Shown here: piece after piece, positions 46,995 through 59,422 of the stretch | Layout of the letters: every line of letters begins with the position of its first letter | Numbering within the stretch: position 1 is the first letter of the stretch | Source: Heliocidaris tuberculata | Lineage: Eukaryota; Echinodermata; Echinoidea; Camarodonta; Echinometridae | DNA: 64,000 nucleotides | NCBI GenBank assembly: GCA_025618425.1 | Contig: CM046846.1 | Coordinates: 27,658,499-27,722,498 of the forward strand | Reading direction: 5' to 3' | Program-made: the position numbers and the translations under genes | The notes under the pieces: generated by a model | What the model was told of the DNA's origin: nothing | Seen by the model: the letters and a program-made list of their open reading frames with translations, nothing else | The model's database searches: none

Positions 46995-47440
46995 TGTAAA
47001 AAGATGTATTCCACATTTTGTAAGATACTTCACGACTTACTGCATCATCGACACCACATGCGCGTATGACGTAAATGTACCCCTAATCATATTCTTGATG
47101 GACTCCCTATTTTGAAATTTGATCCATCTCTCCCCAGGTATACATCTGAAGGAGATTTTGCAACATAGTTCACGGCTTAGAAACTATATCATATAATCTA
47201 CCATATATTCACTTATGACGTAAACGTACCACTGACTTCATTTTGTCGGACTTCCTATTTTTCTGTAGGTACATACATCTCAATACAAGTCGATTTTGTA
47301 GGATACTTCACAAAGTTCTTAGATTCTTAGAAAGTATCGAGTAATCTACACCGTATGCACACATGACGTAAATGTACCCCTAACCATATATTCTTGATGG
47401 ACTCCCTATTTTGAAATTTGATCCGTTTCTCTTTAGCTAT
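46995..47440 (+). repeat. Three diverged ~148-bp tandem units
   Basis: TGACGTAAA(T/C)GTACC recurs at 47067, 47216 and 47364. Each is preceded by a TTTTG(T/C)A(A/G)...TTCAC...CTTAG block and followed by (A/T)CTTCCTATTTT or ACTCCCTATTTTGAAATTTG. Confidence 0.75.
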
Positions 47441-47736
47441 CTTGAGTAGATGTGAGGTAATTGTACCCCGTCATTTAGATGGGAACCCCCGGGAGACCCC
47501 TTTCAGGCCGGTGTCTGGAAAGTTCAATTTATTTGTCTGTTTGGGTGATTTGATGGCTTATTGAGCCAGATGATGGCTTAAAATAGCACATTGTGATGGC
47601 ATTTAGAAGTCAAGCTCTATTGACATTTCTCACTCAATTCAGTTGCCTCATTTGATATTGCCCGGGCTATACAAAGAGATGCTCAGAAATTAGATTATAT
47701 GTGTTTGCCATCATCCATGGAGGAAGTTGAACGTTG

Positions 47737-47740
47737 GGAT

Positions 47741-47778
<38 letters not shown>

Positions 47779-47872
47779 GAAAGACAGGCAAACAGAAAAA
47801 ACAGAGATACATGTACATGTAGAGAGATGGGGAGAGAGAGAGAGAAAAGAGAGGCATCGAGAAAGAGACAGA
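47737..47872. repeat. (GA)n microsatellite
   Basis: GAGAGAGA arrays with AGAGAGATGGGG interruptions. Confidence 0.9.
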
Positions 47873-48239
47873 TTTATTTTAAAGATCAACATGTATTTTA
47901 ATAATGTTAAAATATTTATTTATTTTTGCAACCTCAGGACAGTTTACATCTAGTGATTATTTGTTTTTAATGGCAAGAAGACAAACAGCTTTACAGCATA
48001 TCCGAGAAACAAGGTCACATTCAGGATCAATATTCAACCCAAGGGCTCATGTTGATCTGAATGGGTTTTAAAAACGGGGATCTCTGGGCTTTAACAACTT
48101 ATTCAAATTAAAAGGAAGCTCTTGAAAAATAAATGTCGTGAAATACCCCAAATTTAATTTATAGGTCACATTAAAAAAATTGCCAAATACATGTAATATG
48201 TTTTCACATATACATGTACATTATACATTATAATCAATC

Positions 48240-48405
48240 CTCTCTATCTTTGTTTCTCTTTTTTTCTTTCTTTCTTCCCCTCTTTCTCTCTCTCTCTCTC
48301 TCTCTCACTCTTGATCACTCACACTCACACCAAGAAATTATGTTATTTGAATGATACACTACACAAAAGATAAACTGATGGATAGTGTTTGTGAGTGATC
48401 ATGAG

Positions 48406-48456
<51 letters not shown>

Positions 48457-48625
48457 AGTGAGATAGAATTGATTATAATGCAAGTGTGAAACACTTTTAA
48501 AGAAAAACCAGACAAACAAAATAAGAACACTCCGTGGAATACATTACATGCAAGGCAGGAGACAGTGGATGAGCAAGGATGATAGAGAGAGAGAAAGAGA
48601 GAGAGAGAGGGGGGGGGGGGGACAA
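48240..48625. repeat. Cluster of (CT)n and (GA)n arrays
   Basis: CT array at 48270-48307, GA array at 48407-48456 and GA/poly-G at 48582-48622. The first two are in inverted relation and could pair. Confidence 0.9.
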
Positions 48626-49217
48626 ATTTGATTACTGTAATGGGTCTGGTGTGATAATGGTTGAATTCAATTCATCTGGCATGTGAATGGGATTTAGGAG
48701 GGCACGGCCTGCCCAGCATGTGTGCACCAAATTGCTGTAGCCATAGTATGCTACAGTTGTGCTGCAAGGGAAATAGATGTATATCAACAGTTTCTGTACA
48801 AAATTTTAAGTACACCATGAGGTATTTTAATACAGGTTACAGTCATACATTTAAGAATGGGTTTAGGATCAACTGTAATTGCAAATAAATCTCTCCTTAT
48901 TTTCTATCATTTGAAGATGAGTACAGTCGGTGAAAATAATGTATTTCTAATTCCACTGTAAGATACAAAAGTTGTCTCAGTGTTCTTCTTGTGAGATGTT
49001 TTTGGAAAAGAATTTAGGCTAAAATCAGTTTGATTTAGTAGATTACATCATTCAATATTAGGCATAAGGGCACAATTTACCAGGATGGCTGACCTCTAGA
49101 GCTTACCTGAATATCAACCTTTAAATATTAAGTGAGCTTAGTGAATAAGCAAAATAGACACTTTCATAGAGTGAAAATGTAAATTTATCATCAAAAATCA
49201 AAATAAACTAACTAATA

Positions 49218-49422
49218 CTGTAAAAGTGGAAATTTTCACGCGATTAATTTTTCGTGCTCGGCCGAGTAAGGTGAATTTCATGTGTTTTTAATTTCGCCAA
49301 TGTGCTAGTCTCATAGGCAAAAGAGTACGTAAACAAAAATATTCACGTGTTTTTCTGTTCGCGCAGATTTCATGCCGCGCGAAATGCGCGAAAATTTCCA
49401 CACCGCGAAATATTCCATGTTA
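49218..49422. mobile_element. MITE related to 24170-24383
   Basis: The left TACTGTAAAAGTGGAAATTT and the right GAAAATTTCCACACCGCG are imperfect inverted termini. The interior is rich in GCGCGAAAT and CGTGTTTTT. Confidence 0.5.
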
Positions 49423-50270
49423 TTAGTAAATTAGTAAATTGCAAAAAAGACCACTTTTCTGCCTGAATATGACATGCGGCTGCCTGAGTATGAGGTCTGA
49501 CTGTCCTCCTCCCTGCCTCGTATGCCTATGCATACAGTTGTGAGGATTTCTTTATGATTTTGTTGAAAATTCAATTTGAGGGAAATGTTAAGCGGTAACC
49601 AAACCAATCTTGTTTTATTCAATACTTAAAGCCCAAGATAACTGTGACTAGGGTCTATGGCAGATGTGTGTGTGATACTCAAATTGTATTCAACGGGTTA
49701 AGAGTCTTGTGTCTCATTTGAAATCCCAACATTGTCAAGTTTATATCTGTGGTTTTATCCGTAAGCATCAGTATTGCTTGAATACTTTATTCCCTATTGT
49801 CTGGGTGGCTGTGAGGCCACGATCAGAAGATCTCAAGTCCTGACCTGAGATCGATAATTCTCTGAATCATCAACGAGCTACAGGCTTTGGTGTTATTGAT
49901 TGAGAGAATTTCATGCTCACTGCATACACAGCTCCTAAAAATGACTTATGGACAGATACTGCCTGGTGCTCTTTTTATTGTTTTTGCAGTACCGGTACTT
50001 AGACAAGCTTGTCACACTCAGAGAGTAGAGTCTACTCAGTGGACAATGCATGTATTTATACTTTCAATCCATGGAGATAAATTACATGCAGTGTTATTTT
50101 TGCATAAAATTCATTCTTGTAGGCTATGGTAGGGTAAGTGAGAACAAAATTTCATGGTAGAAATGCATTGATAGTATGTATTTGAAGGCCTACCTATTTT
50201 TTATTTCATTTTATGTACCATTAAATTATTTGAAGATTCCTTCAACAATAAAAAGATAAAGATTACAATT
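49423..50270. other. Non-coding stretch without recognised features
   Basis: No exon or element was recognised. Confidence 0.4.
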
Positions 50271-50390
50271 TCCCCCCTTTGGGGGGGGGGGGGAGGTGAG
50301 GGGGGGGGGTAAAAACTAAATAAGGACAAAATATTTTCAGAGGAAAACTGAAGAAGAAGAGAAAAAGGAGAAGGAGAGGGAGGGGACACG
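50271..50390. repeat. Poly-G / purine-rich tract
   Basis: G runs at 50281-50311, then GA-rich purines to about 50390. Confidence 0.8.
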
Positions 50391-50849
50391 GCAACACATT
50401 GTATCTTTCTGTGCACATAAATATGAGGCAGTAAACTGAGGGTACACAAAGTCAAGACTTAATTGCTATATTTAAAAGCACAATTTGGGTGAGGGAATAA
50501 AGATAAAAGTCTAAGAAAGTAAGAAAAGGAAGAGATAGAAAGAAGGAAAGAAGGAGGCATACTGGTACATTTAATCTAACAATACATCATATCTTTATAC
50601 ATGTATATAAATGTATATTAGCCAGTGAGCTTAGGGTTAATGTCATAACTAAATTGCTAAATTTACAGCCGCCTGCTGTGTATCTGCCTCATTCAATTTC
50701 ACTAACAACAATCAAATACTATCTTATGGATGCTTGTGATTCGACAGTCTGCCAGGCCAGCTCCATACCAAGTTCACACTGCTTTTATCTCGTATTTCAT
50801 ATTGTTTACAGTATATGTATATGTACATGGTACTTTGTAAGCCATTCTT

Positions 50850-51030
50850 ATTTTTGCAAGGGTTTTTATATTGTCGCGAAATTTGAGGATTTCTTGAATT
50901 GTAGGGTTGCGAATTTAAGAGCATGCGAAAATGAGCTGGCAATGTATACCTGTACATGTATGGACGAACATGCAAAGTGAATAGGCTGTGTTGATAATTG
51001 TGAAAACAACAACGTGCGAAAATATCTGTG
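50850..51030. mobile_element. MITE-like repeat related to 30687-30952
   Basis: It shares TTTTTATATTGTCGCGAAAT, TTGCGAATTTAAGAGC and ACGTGCGAAAATAT blocks with the earlier copy. Confidence 0.35.
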
Positions 51031-52194
51031 TCCCTGTCATCAGTGAAAATCTGTACTTGACAATGTTGGCTTTACATTACAATTTCATTTGCAAATGTGA
51101 ACAGCTACATGTTAAGTAGTCTCATTTGTATTTAATATGTTGAATTTGGAATTTTAAGTCGTTCAGCAACATGTTCATTTTTGTGGATTTTGTGAATTCT
51201 TGCATTTCCCTCCTTCTAAATCATGTGATTTTCTATTTTGCCTCCACAGATACACTTGTAGAGTACTCATATTACATTCATGAATTGATTTTAGAACTAC
51301 ATGTAGTGGAATGACCTTTTGTAGAAAATTAAAGGCAAAACGTAAATGATGAGAAGTGTGAACAAACCTGGCATGGTGTGGTCATATTGTGTTAAGTACC
51401 TTTATTATACCTTTATTATACCTTTATGAATTCTATGCAGCATCAGACCTCTTGCTGTTTTCATTCGGCTTAACACACTGTAAAAGAAAGTATAATTCCT
51501 TGTAGATGTACTGGGTGAAGTGTTTAGACAAAGAAAAGATGTCGCACTTGTCAGAAAGTCGTTTTCGATAGTCGAGACGAGAGCCATGGCCGAAGGAACG
51601 CACCCTCTTCACCCACGTCCTGCAATCCAATTTATGAGTTATTGAACTCTGCCTGACTCAGTTTCTTTCTTTTTTCTTGTTGGCAAGCAGGTATGAGCTG
51701 GCCCCCGGGGCTGTGTCAGCTACACGCATTAAATGAGGAGTTATGTTAAGATGATTGGAAGTCTATGGGGCGTAGTGATGGATTGTTCAAATAAACCATC
51801 ATATTCCAAAGTAGATGTATGTGGGCACTTGCTGCATGCAGATTATAGATTGCACTGTATGTATTGCATACGATTTGGATCTTATGTGTTCTCTCAAGTA
51901 AGCAACTTGAAATCTTATACCTACATGTAGATAGAGTATACACTTGGGATATCTTTTTTCATTCTTCTTAAATGGTTTTTACATATCATAATGAAAAATT
52001 TCACTAACCATTTTGAGTTTGATATACTTTTTACATGTACAGTGTACATGTAATTCAGTTTATAATGCAGTGCCAAGGAAAAGGTTGTTTTAGTTATGGA
52101 ATAAGAAGAGATGAGATAAAATCTAATCTCTTCATTTACATTCTTACAAGTGAAGAAAATCAACAGGGCATAGTATTTTGCACTACAATACATC
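51031..52194. other. Non-coding stretch without recognised features
   Basis: A GC-richer patch at 51540-51720 (CGTTTTCGATAGTCGAGACG, CTGGCCCCCGGGGCTG) has no recognised gene. Confidence 0.35.
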
Positions 52195-52752
52195 TATATA
52201 CATGTACATATACAGCTTTCATGAATATGTGTACATTTGTGAATAAGATATTGTTTCTTATTTATGGCTTTGAATCAAGACCTGCATGAATGGTGAAATC
52301 TTAAGTAGATATGAAGTTTCTTTGTTTTTAATGGAATTACTATGTGCATTTCAGCTAATCATTAACGAAAGCTGGGTTTGACATTTAAAAGATTACTTAG
52401 CTCAAGTTATACATGTAGGTGTTTATAAAGACTTTCTGCCCTGTACTTCAAATCTATGAACAAATGAACACAAAGTCACAAATAAATGGGCAAAGTATTG
52501 TGCACTGTATATAAGTACTTGTAGCTTTCATGAACATGTTCACATTTGTGAATATTAGATTACAGTATGTCTTGTTTGATTCAAAACCTGCATAAATGGT
52601 GAAATCTTTAGTAGATATGAAGTATTTTTGTTTTTTAGTGAAATTTAGAATTTGCATTTTAGCTGATCATTAATAAAAACTGAAGTTAAAATTTTAAAGA
52701 TAACTGAGCTCGAGATGTACATGTATAGTAAAAGACTTCTTGCTCTGTACAA
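52195..52752 (+). repeat. Diverged direct duplication (~307-bp period)
   Basis: Units at about 52195-52450 and 52500-52752 share AGCTTTCATGAA, ATGGTGAAATCTT, AGTAGATATGAAGT, GCTAATCATTAA/GCTGATCATTAA and ACATGTA blocks in order. Confidence 0.7.
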
Positions 52753-52914
52753 GTATTATATGCATTCATTTAACTTGCAAAGCAATATGTAATATGCAGT
52801 GTACCTAAAGTAGAGTTTGTCAAAATTATACAGTGGAAATGTCAAATTCCAGGGCAGTTATTCCTGGAATCGAAACTTTCCTTCATATTCAGGATTTCTA
52901 GAAAATTAATGTGT

Positions 52915-53060
52915 TTCATTTTTCCTCCAAATCGAGTCAACTGGCAGCGACACAAGCCATTTTCTTGAGCCTTTGCCACTCGGGATTGCAATTGCCCTGC
53001 GGCAGGGTTGTGAGGCTCGCCGAGAAGCATGCGCTAAGGGGATTAGGGCTAGAGTGATGT
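52915..53060. promoter_or_regulatory. GC-richer island, possible conserved non-coding element
   Basis: AACTGGCAGCGACACAAGCC, GCCCTGCGGCAGGG (a short palindrome) and GCTCGCCGAGAAGCATGCGC stand out in AT-rich DNA. No frame or RNA family was recognised. Confidence 0.2.
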
Positions 53061-53570
53061 GGAAATAATATGTCAAAATGGCTTAATGTCTGTCAGCTGT
53101 TTGATTCATGCGGTGTATGTAAACATCAGTCATGGAATTTTAATTAGTCTGTAACAATGTGTGTTCTCTTTGATTGGTATTTGACTGCTTTGTTTCTTTA
53201 GCTACTGTATGCACTTGTAGGGTACAAGTGTTTTAGTGTACATTTTCATGCACCTCTCAGGATAGGTTAAATTGAAAAGTCAAGTGCACATTTCTGTGTT
53301 TTTTTTGTGTGTGTATAAAAGTCTTTGGTTAGGTTGAGAATTGGCTACAGTATGTACATTTAGATGTGCAATTTATCCATGTGTTTAAAAGAAGATGACT
53401 TGTCACAGATGAATGAAATGGAAAATTTGCATGTACATTTAGGTTGTAGAATTGTGGAATTCAATCATATGTTTGATAAGTCTTTCATTATAGTTTCAGA
53501 AATATTGACTGAGACTTGAGTCTTGTATGGAAAATGAAGGCATTGTGATAGCCATGCAGGCAATACATGC

Positions 53571-54959
53571 ACCTTTCTATACCAGGTTTATTCATACATG
53601 TACCTTTCTATACCAGGTTTATTCATACATGTTCCTTTCTATACCAGGTTTATTCATACATGTTCCTTTCTATACCAGGTTTATTCATACATGTTCCTTT
53701 CTATACCAGGTTTATTCATACATGTTCCTTTCTATACCAGGTTTATTCATACATGTTCCTTTCTATACCAGGTTTATTCATACATGTTCCTTTCTATACC
53801 AGGTTTATTCATACATGTTCCTTTCTATACCAGGTTTATTCATACATGTACCTTTCTATACAAGGTTTATTCATACATGTACCTTTCTATACCAGGTTTA
53901 TTCATACATGTACCTTTCTATACCAGGTTTATTCATACATGTACATGTACCTTTCTATACCAGGTTTATTCATACATGTACCTTTCTATACAAGGTTTAT
54001 TCATACATGTTCCTTTCTATACCAGGTTTATTCATACATGTACCTTTCTATACAAGGTTTATTCATACATGTACCTTTCTATACCAGGTTTATTCATTCA
54101 TGTACCTTTCTATACCAGGTTTATTCATACATGTACCTTTCTATACAAGGTTTATTCATACATGTACCTTTCTATACCAGGTTTATTCATACATGTACCT
54201 TTCTATACAAGGTTTATTCATACATGTACCTTTCTATACAAGGTTTATTCATACATGTTCCTTTCTATACCAGGTTTATTCATACATGTACCTTTCTATA
54301 CAAGGTTTATTCATACATGTACCTTTCTATACCAGGTTTATTCATTCATGTACCTTTCTATACCAGGTTTATTCATACATGTACCTTTCTATACCAGGTT
54401 TATTCATACATGTACCTTTCTATACCAGGTTTATTCATACATGTACCTTTCTATACCAGGTTTATTCATACATGTTCCTTTCTATACCAGGTTTATTCAT
54501 ACATGTACCTTTCTATACAAGGTTTATTCATACATGTACCTTTCTATACCAGGTTTATTCATACATGTACCTTTCTATACCAGGCTTATTCATACATGTA
54601 CCTTTCTATACCAGGTTTATTCATACATGTACCTTTATATACCAGGTTTATTCATACATGTTCCTTTCTATACAAGGTTTATTCATACATGTACCTTTCT
54701 ATACAAGGTTTATTCATACATGTACCTTTCTATACCAGGTTTATTCATACATGTTCCTTTCTATACCAGGTTTATTCATACATGTACCTATACCAGGTTT
54801 ATTTATACATGTACATGTACCTTTGTATACCAGGTTTATTCATACATGTACCTTTCTATACCAGGTTTATTCATACATGTACATGTACCTTTCTATACCA
54901 GGTTTATTCATACATGTACATGTACCTTTCTATACCAGGTTTATTCATACATGTACCTG
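53571..54959 (+). repeat. 31-bp minisatellite, about 45 copies
   Basis: The unit is CCTTTCTATACCAGG followed by TTTATTCATACATGTA. Unit variants are CCAGG/CAAGG, GTACC/GTTCC and a 6-bp ACATGT insertion in several late units. A run of GTTCC units is clustered at 53631-53840, a sign of local homogenisation. Because 31 is one more than a multiple of three and the unit lacks stops, all three forward frames stay open (477, 502 and 538 codons). These are not genes. Confidence 0.97.
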
Positions 54960-54969
54960 AAATGCATGT

Positions 54970-55005
54970 GCTTCACTCTCTCTCTCCCCCTCCCCCCCCC
55001 CCCCT

Positions 55006-55037
<32 letters not shown>

Positions 55038-55105
55038 TTCCTCTTTTGCTCTTCCTTTTCTCTCCCTGTATCTGACTCTCGCTACCTCTCTCTCTCCATG
55101 TCCAC
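54970..55105. repeat. (CT)n / C-rich low complexity
   Basis: CTCTCTCT and a poly-C run directly after the minisatellite. Confidence 0.9.
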
Positions 55106-56740
55106 CCCCTTTTTTTTTTTAATTATAGCTCTATTGTTGTATTTTCGGTCTATCTATCCGTACATGTATATGTACCCTGTACCTCTATTTCTCACTCTTA
55201 ATTTGTACATATGATCCCACCCAATCAGCTTCATGCATTGTGTCTCAAATTTCTCTCTCTCTAACTACCATTCACTAAAATAATCACTGGAACACTGTTA
55301 TTGATTTATGACAAGTTATTCGCACCAGCCATCTAAAATGATTTTAATCCTGCATTTGTCAGCTGCCCATGATACAATAGTGAGCAATAATTGGCAATCT
55401 ATTCATGGTTTGTATCGCTCTTTTGTGTTATTCAGTTATATATATATATCCATGTAGGTTGTGAATAGCCCTTTATGATTTTCTCTGATTATAACAATTG
55501 AAGTTCTGTACATTTAACAGTGTATTTCTCACATACTTTTATGAAAATAATAGTACTTGGAGATGGAATTCTATGTTATTCAGAATAGTCCATGTACAGA
55601 GAAAGTCCTCAGTGAATGTCAATGAGCAATGATTAATTGTTTTGGAAGTACAATCAGATATATGAGGATACATGATGTATACTAAAAACTGATGTTTTAT
55701 ATTGACCTTAGCTACATGTACATGTAAATGACCCTGTAGATTTTTGTTTGCTTTTTCAAACCATAAATTTTCTTTGGATGTTTTCTGCTTGCTCCACTGC
55801 AGTAGTAAGTACTGTAGAAGCTATTTTTGAATGCTAGATATATATTAGAGAAGTCTTCTTTCCCTGTGCCCACTCAAAATAGCTTAAAAATTTGATATAC
55901 GACCATTTTCCAAGGTAAACAAATGAGGGGTACCGCTCCATTTAGAATGCTTTTAACAAGAAGATGAGTGCCGGCACTGGTGATTGGAAGTGCAATATTT
56001 ATATTCGACTGATATTGTATATAGTGAGTGGATGGTCATTTTCTATGTGTGCATTCATTTACGACTGTGTTGTGAGAAAATAAAACAGCTTGCGAGTATT
56101 ATTAGACATGATTTATTAGTATTTGTGTATACATTGGAAATGTTTAAATGTCAGAGGTGCATACATGTACATTTTATGAAATACATGCTCTCTAAATATA
56201 GTGAGTGTATGTGTACATGGAAATGCCTGCACTATTTGCACATGTGGGCCATGTGTATGTGTTTACTCTTAGCAAGTCTGTATTTTTACTCAGAATAGTA
56301 TTCCTAGCTTTGTAAAATATCCATGAATTAGAAGATTATGTGCCAATTTCAAGAGCACTTTGCACTCTGAAGTATTGAGCTGTGTTTTTACCTTTTTATT
56401 AAATGTAAAACAACAGATTTCCTAATAAAGTTTCTATACTGCCTAAAGATTTTGCGTGGTAAAATTGCATACTTCTGTAAAAGCAGTTTGATTTATTTTC
56501 ATGGATTTTTAATCTGGATAGAGTTGACGTAAGAACGGTAAGATATATAAGATTTCTTTGTTCAGTTCGCTGCCTAATTTTTTATCAATAGCTGATTCAA
56601 GTTGAGTTGCGTAATTAGCCTGACTGTAGCTATGGGAAGATTGCAGTGCATTGGAATGTAAAAAATAGAGTTTTGAGAGGTGAAAATACTTTTTTCCTAA
56701 TGAAGAAACTGATCTGTGTTGACACTGGATGAACTGTTGC
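55106..56740. other. AT-rich non-coding stretch
   Basis: No exon or element was recognised. Confidence 0.4.
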
Positions 56741-57050
56741 ATGAAAGATGTATCCCAGGTTATATGCCCTCATCCAATCTCTCTCCATTGACCTGGCCAA
56801 GCGTAGAGCAAACAAGACTACATTGAACGTTGCTGTGTAAACATTCATTGAGCTCATTGTGTACACCAATCCATCTTCACATAGCCATCAGGCTGGATGC
56901 GGGGCTGTATCATCTTCTTCGTGTCATCCCCCGTTGCAGCGTCAGTAAGGCAAGGCGCTGGTCCACAAGGAAATTTCATCTGCTCACAGCCAGAAGGGTG
57001 TTAATTCATATCACTTGATGGAGAGTTACGCCCTTCTGGCTCTTTGCAGA
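56741..57050. other. GC-richer unique segment, unassigned
   Basis: Balanced base composition (CAGGCTGGATGCGGGGCTGT, GCAAGGCGCTGGTCCACAAG) and a 62-codon plus frame at 56830-57018 with no family motif. It could be a conserved non-coding element or an old pseudo-exon. Confidence 0.2.
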
Positions 57051-57373
57051 CAGTTTGTATTTCTATTAAAAGCTTTAAAATACAGGGAGCTCAAGGCAGT
57101 TTTACTCCCAAACTACCGAGATGGCCCCTATTTTACATGTACATGTATAGGCTTTCCAAGAAGATTTGCACTGCTGGTGTGTTTTGACATACATGTAGCA
57201 CTTTGATATGGCACAAACTGCTAAGTGTTATTTCAGTTTGCTTTCTGTACTAATTGAGGTTGTCTTCCCATGCAAACAAATGAAGCTCAAGTTCTCACAA
57301 GGTTTTGGCAGCATGATTTAAGTTACATCTGACTGATTCAGGGTTTTAAAGGCCATTTGGATAATATAATCCA

Positions 57374-57483
<110 letters not shown>

Positions 57484-58119
57484 AGCAAGTAAGGGAGGAA
57501 ACAAAAATATCTGTCCGGACATGGTTTTAGCCTGGAGATTGACAGACCCAGGGCAGTTCTTCACTCTGGTCTAATTATAGTCGATCCTCAACGTAGCTTT
57601 ATTTGAAGAAGAGCAATGATTCTCACGAAGCAGTCTTCTTTGGATAAGACGCAAGAGCTTATCTTGTCTACGGATGCACTCCCAGATCCAGGTCAGCTCT
57701 TATTATAAACCTACTTGGTAAGACACCGAAGACCTGGGGACGTTAGCTAGAGAACTTTCTTTTCTGGAAGATGCTTTTTTTCTGATATTACTATACCAGA
57801 AAAATTTATGCTACCAAATGAATTTTACAACTGTGAAGTGCTTAGCTGCCACTTTTGCATATTCACATCATCATCACATGCAAAGGCTTTACAAGCTAGC
57901 ATTGGGCATATTGTGAGCTTTTGAATTTGCTAGAATGATTTGCTGATACAATCCAGGAAATTTTTGCTGTCTCTTTAAATAAACGTACTAGAAGTATGTA
58001 AAATAGTGAAAGAAAAAAGTCTGATTGTCTGTTGCTATCACTGCACATCCATTAGCACAAAAATTAACAATAATATTGTAGGGAGCACCATGGTTTTTTT
58101 CTGCAATTTGTGTTCATCT

Positions 58120-58275
58120 GTCACAAATTGAGCGCCCGGTTATCATTTTAACAATTACGTGCGGTCTCTCTGAAGGTCATGCTCTATGCCGACGTCCATT
58201 GACGGCACGCCGCAGCTGCATAACAGTAATTAACAGACTAATTTTAATCACAATTTGTCTGAGTCATGCAAGTTG
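58120..58275. promoter_or_regulatory. Possible cis-regulatory island upstream of the sarcoglycan gene
   Basis: A compact stretch with CpGs (GCCGACGTCCATTGACGGCA), an E-box-like CAGCTG and homeodomain-type TAATTA/TTAATC motifs lies about 1.2 kb before the coding start. E-boxes would suit a muscle gene, but no function is shown. Confidence 0.22.
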
Positions 58276-58873
58276 GTGATGTATATGCTTGGTTAAGTGA
58301 ATTGTGAAATAATATACAGACATGGTGGTAGAAATAGCATACAGACAGTGTGGTTAAGTGAAGGCTACTAAGGGCATGGAAATGCAATTACACGCTGGTG
58401 GAAAGTGGATAAATTTTCTTTAACATACTTTTTTTTTAAACGAAAAAATACCGATAACAATGAATATTGAATAATTGTCTAGCTCTTATCATATTCACAG
58501 TGAAAGGTGCTCTAGGGGCTTGAATATTCAAAGCAAAATGAGTATTGCTACAGTGTATCAAAAGATAAATTTTCTCTTTTATTCTTTTTCCCCATGCTTG
58601 TTCGGTAAATACGCGCCTGTAGACAAAACAGCAGTGAACTTTCTACAAATTGCTGTGCTCTTCAAGAGTTGGATTGGTTTAATCAAAGCAGTGTGATAGC
58701 AGCAAATAAATCTCACATTGCCTAGCATGACAAATATCTTTTTAAAACAACTGTATTCACTGCAATAGCGCAACACATATTATCCAAGGTGTTGAGTGTG
58801 TATCAGGAATACAATGATTGATACAATTTAGCAGTCTGATGTTTACTGGTTGATCTACATGTACATACATACT

Positions 58874-58998
58874 TCCACTACCATTACCACCACCACCACC
58901 AGCCTACCACCAACCTACCACCAAAACCACCAATACTACTACCACCACCAATACCACCAAAACTACCACCACAACCACTACCTCCACATCCACTGCCA
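58874..58998. repeat. (ACC)n-type microsatellite
   Basis: Interrupted CCA/ACC triplets such as CCACCACCACCAGCCTACC. Confidence 0.92.
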
Positions 58999-59159
58999 TC
59001 GTTAATTCTTGTTCATGTACTGAATGAGCATTAACATGTAATATCAGTATAATTCATTCTTATCTGTTTTATTATGGTTCTTAGACATTTTCTCCGACAG
59101 TTGCTCAGGGCTTTATTTTGTCAATAATGGAGGGTAGGGATTAAGGGTTGCAATGGGTT

Positions 59160-59200
59160 TGAGGTTAGGTTTAGGGTTAGAGCTAGGGTTAGGCACAGTC
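59160..59200 (+). repeat. Short telomere-like tract
   Basis: GAGGTTAGGTTTAGGGTTAG followed by AGCTAGGGTTAGG, a degenerate TTAGGG array. Confidence 0.6.
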
Positions 59201-59422
59201 TTTGGTCCAGGGTTGAATTTTAATAGGAATTTGGTTAATGTAGGATATTGATGGAGCACTTGTCAGTTCATGTATTGTACAACCTTTCTTCTCATTTTTC
59301 CCTGTAAGTCTGATTGGATTGAACGTCAAATCTTACCACCCCACCCTCTCATTTTCTTTCTCCACTGCAGATACCGGCCATCTAGCCTCTAGAGTCTAGG
59401 TGCCAGCCAGCCAGCAGCCACC

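Noticed and set aside
53571..54959. CRISPR-like direct repeat array
   Set aside because: The units abut with no variable spacers, and the genome is eukaryotic.
53527..55214. Three overlapping forward open frames of 477, 502 and 538 codons
   Set aside because: They are the 31-bp minisatellite read in three phases, with no start context, domain or splice structure.
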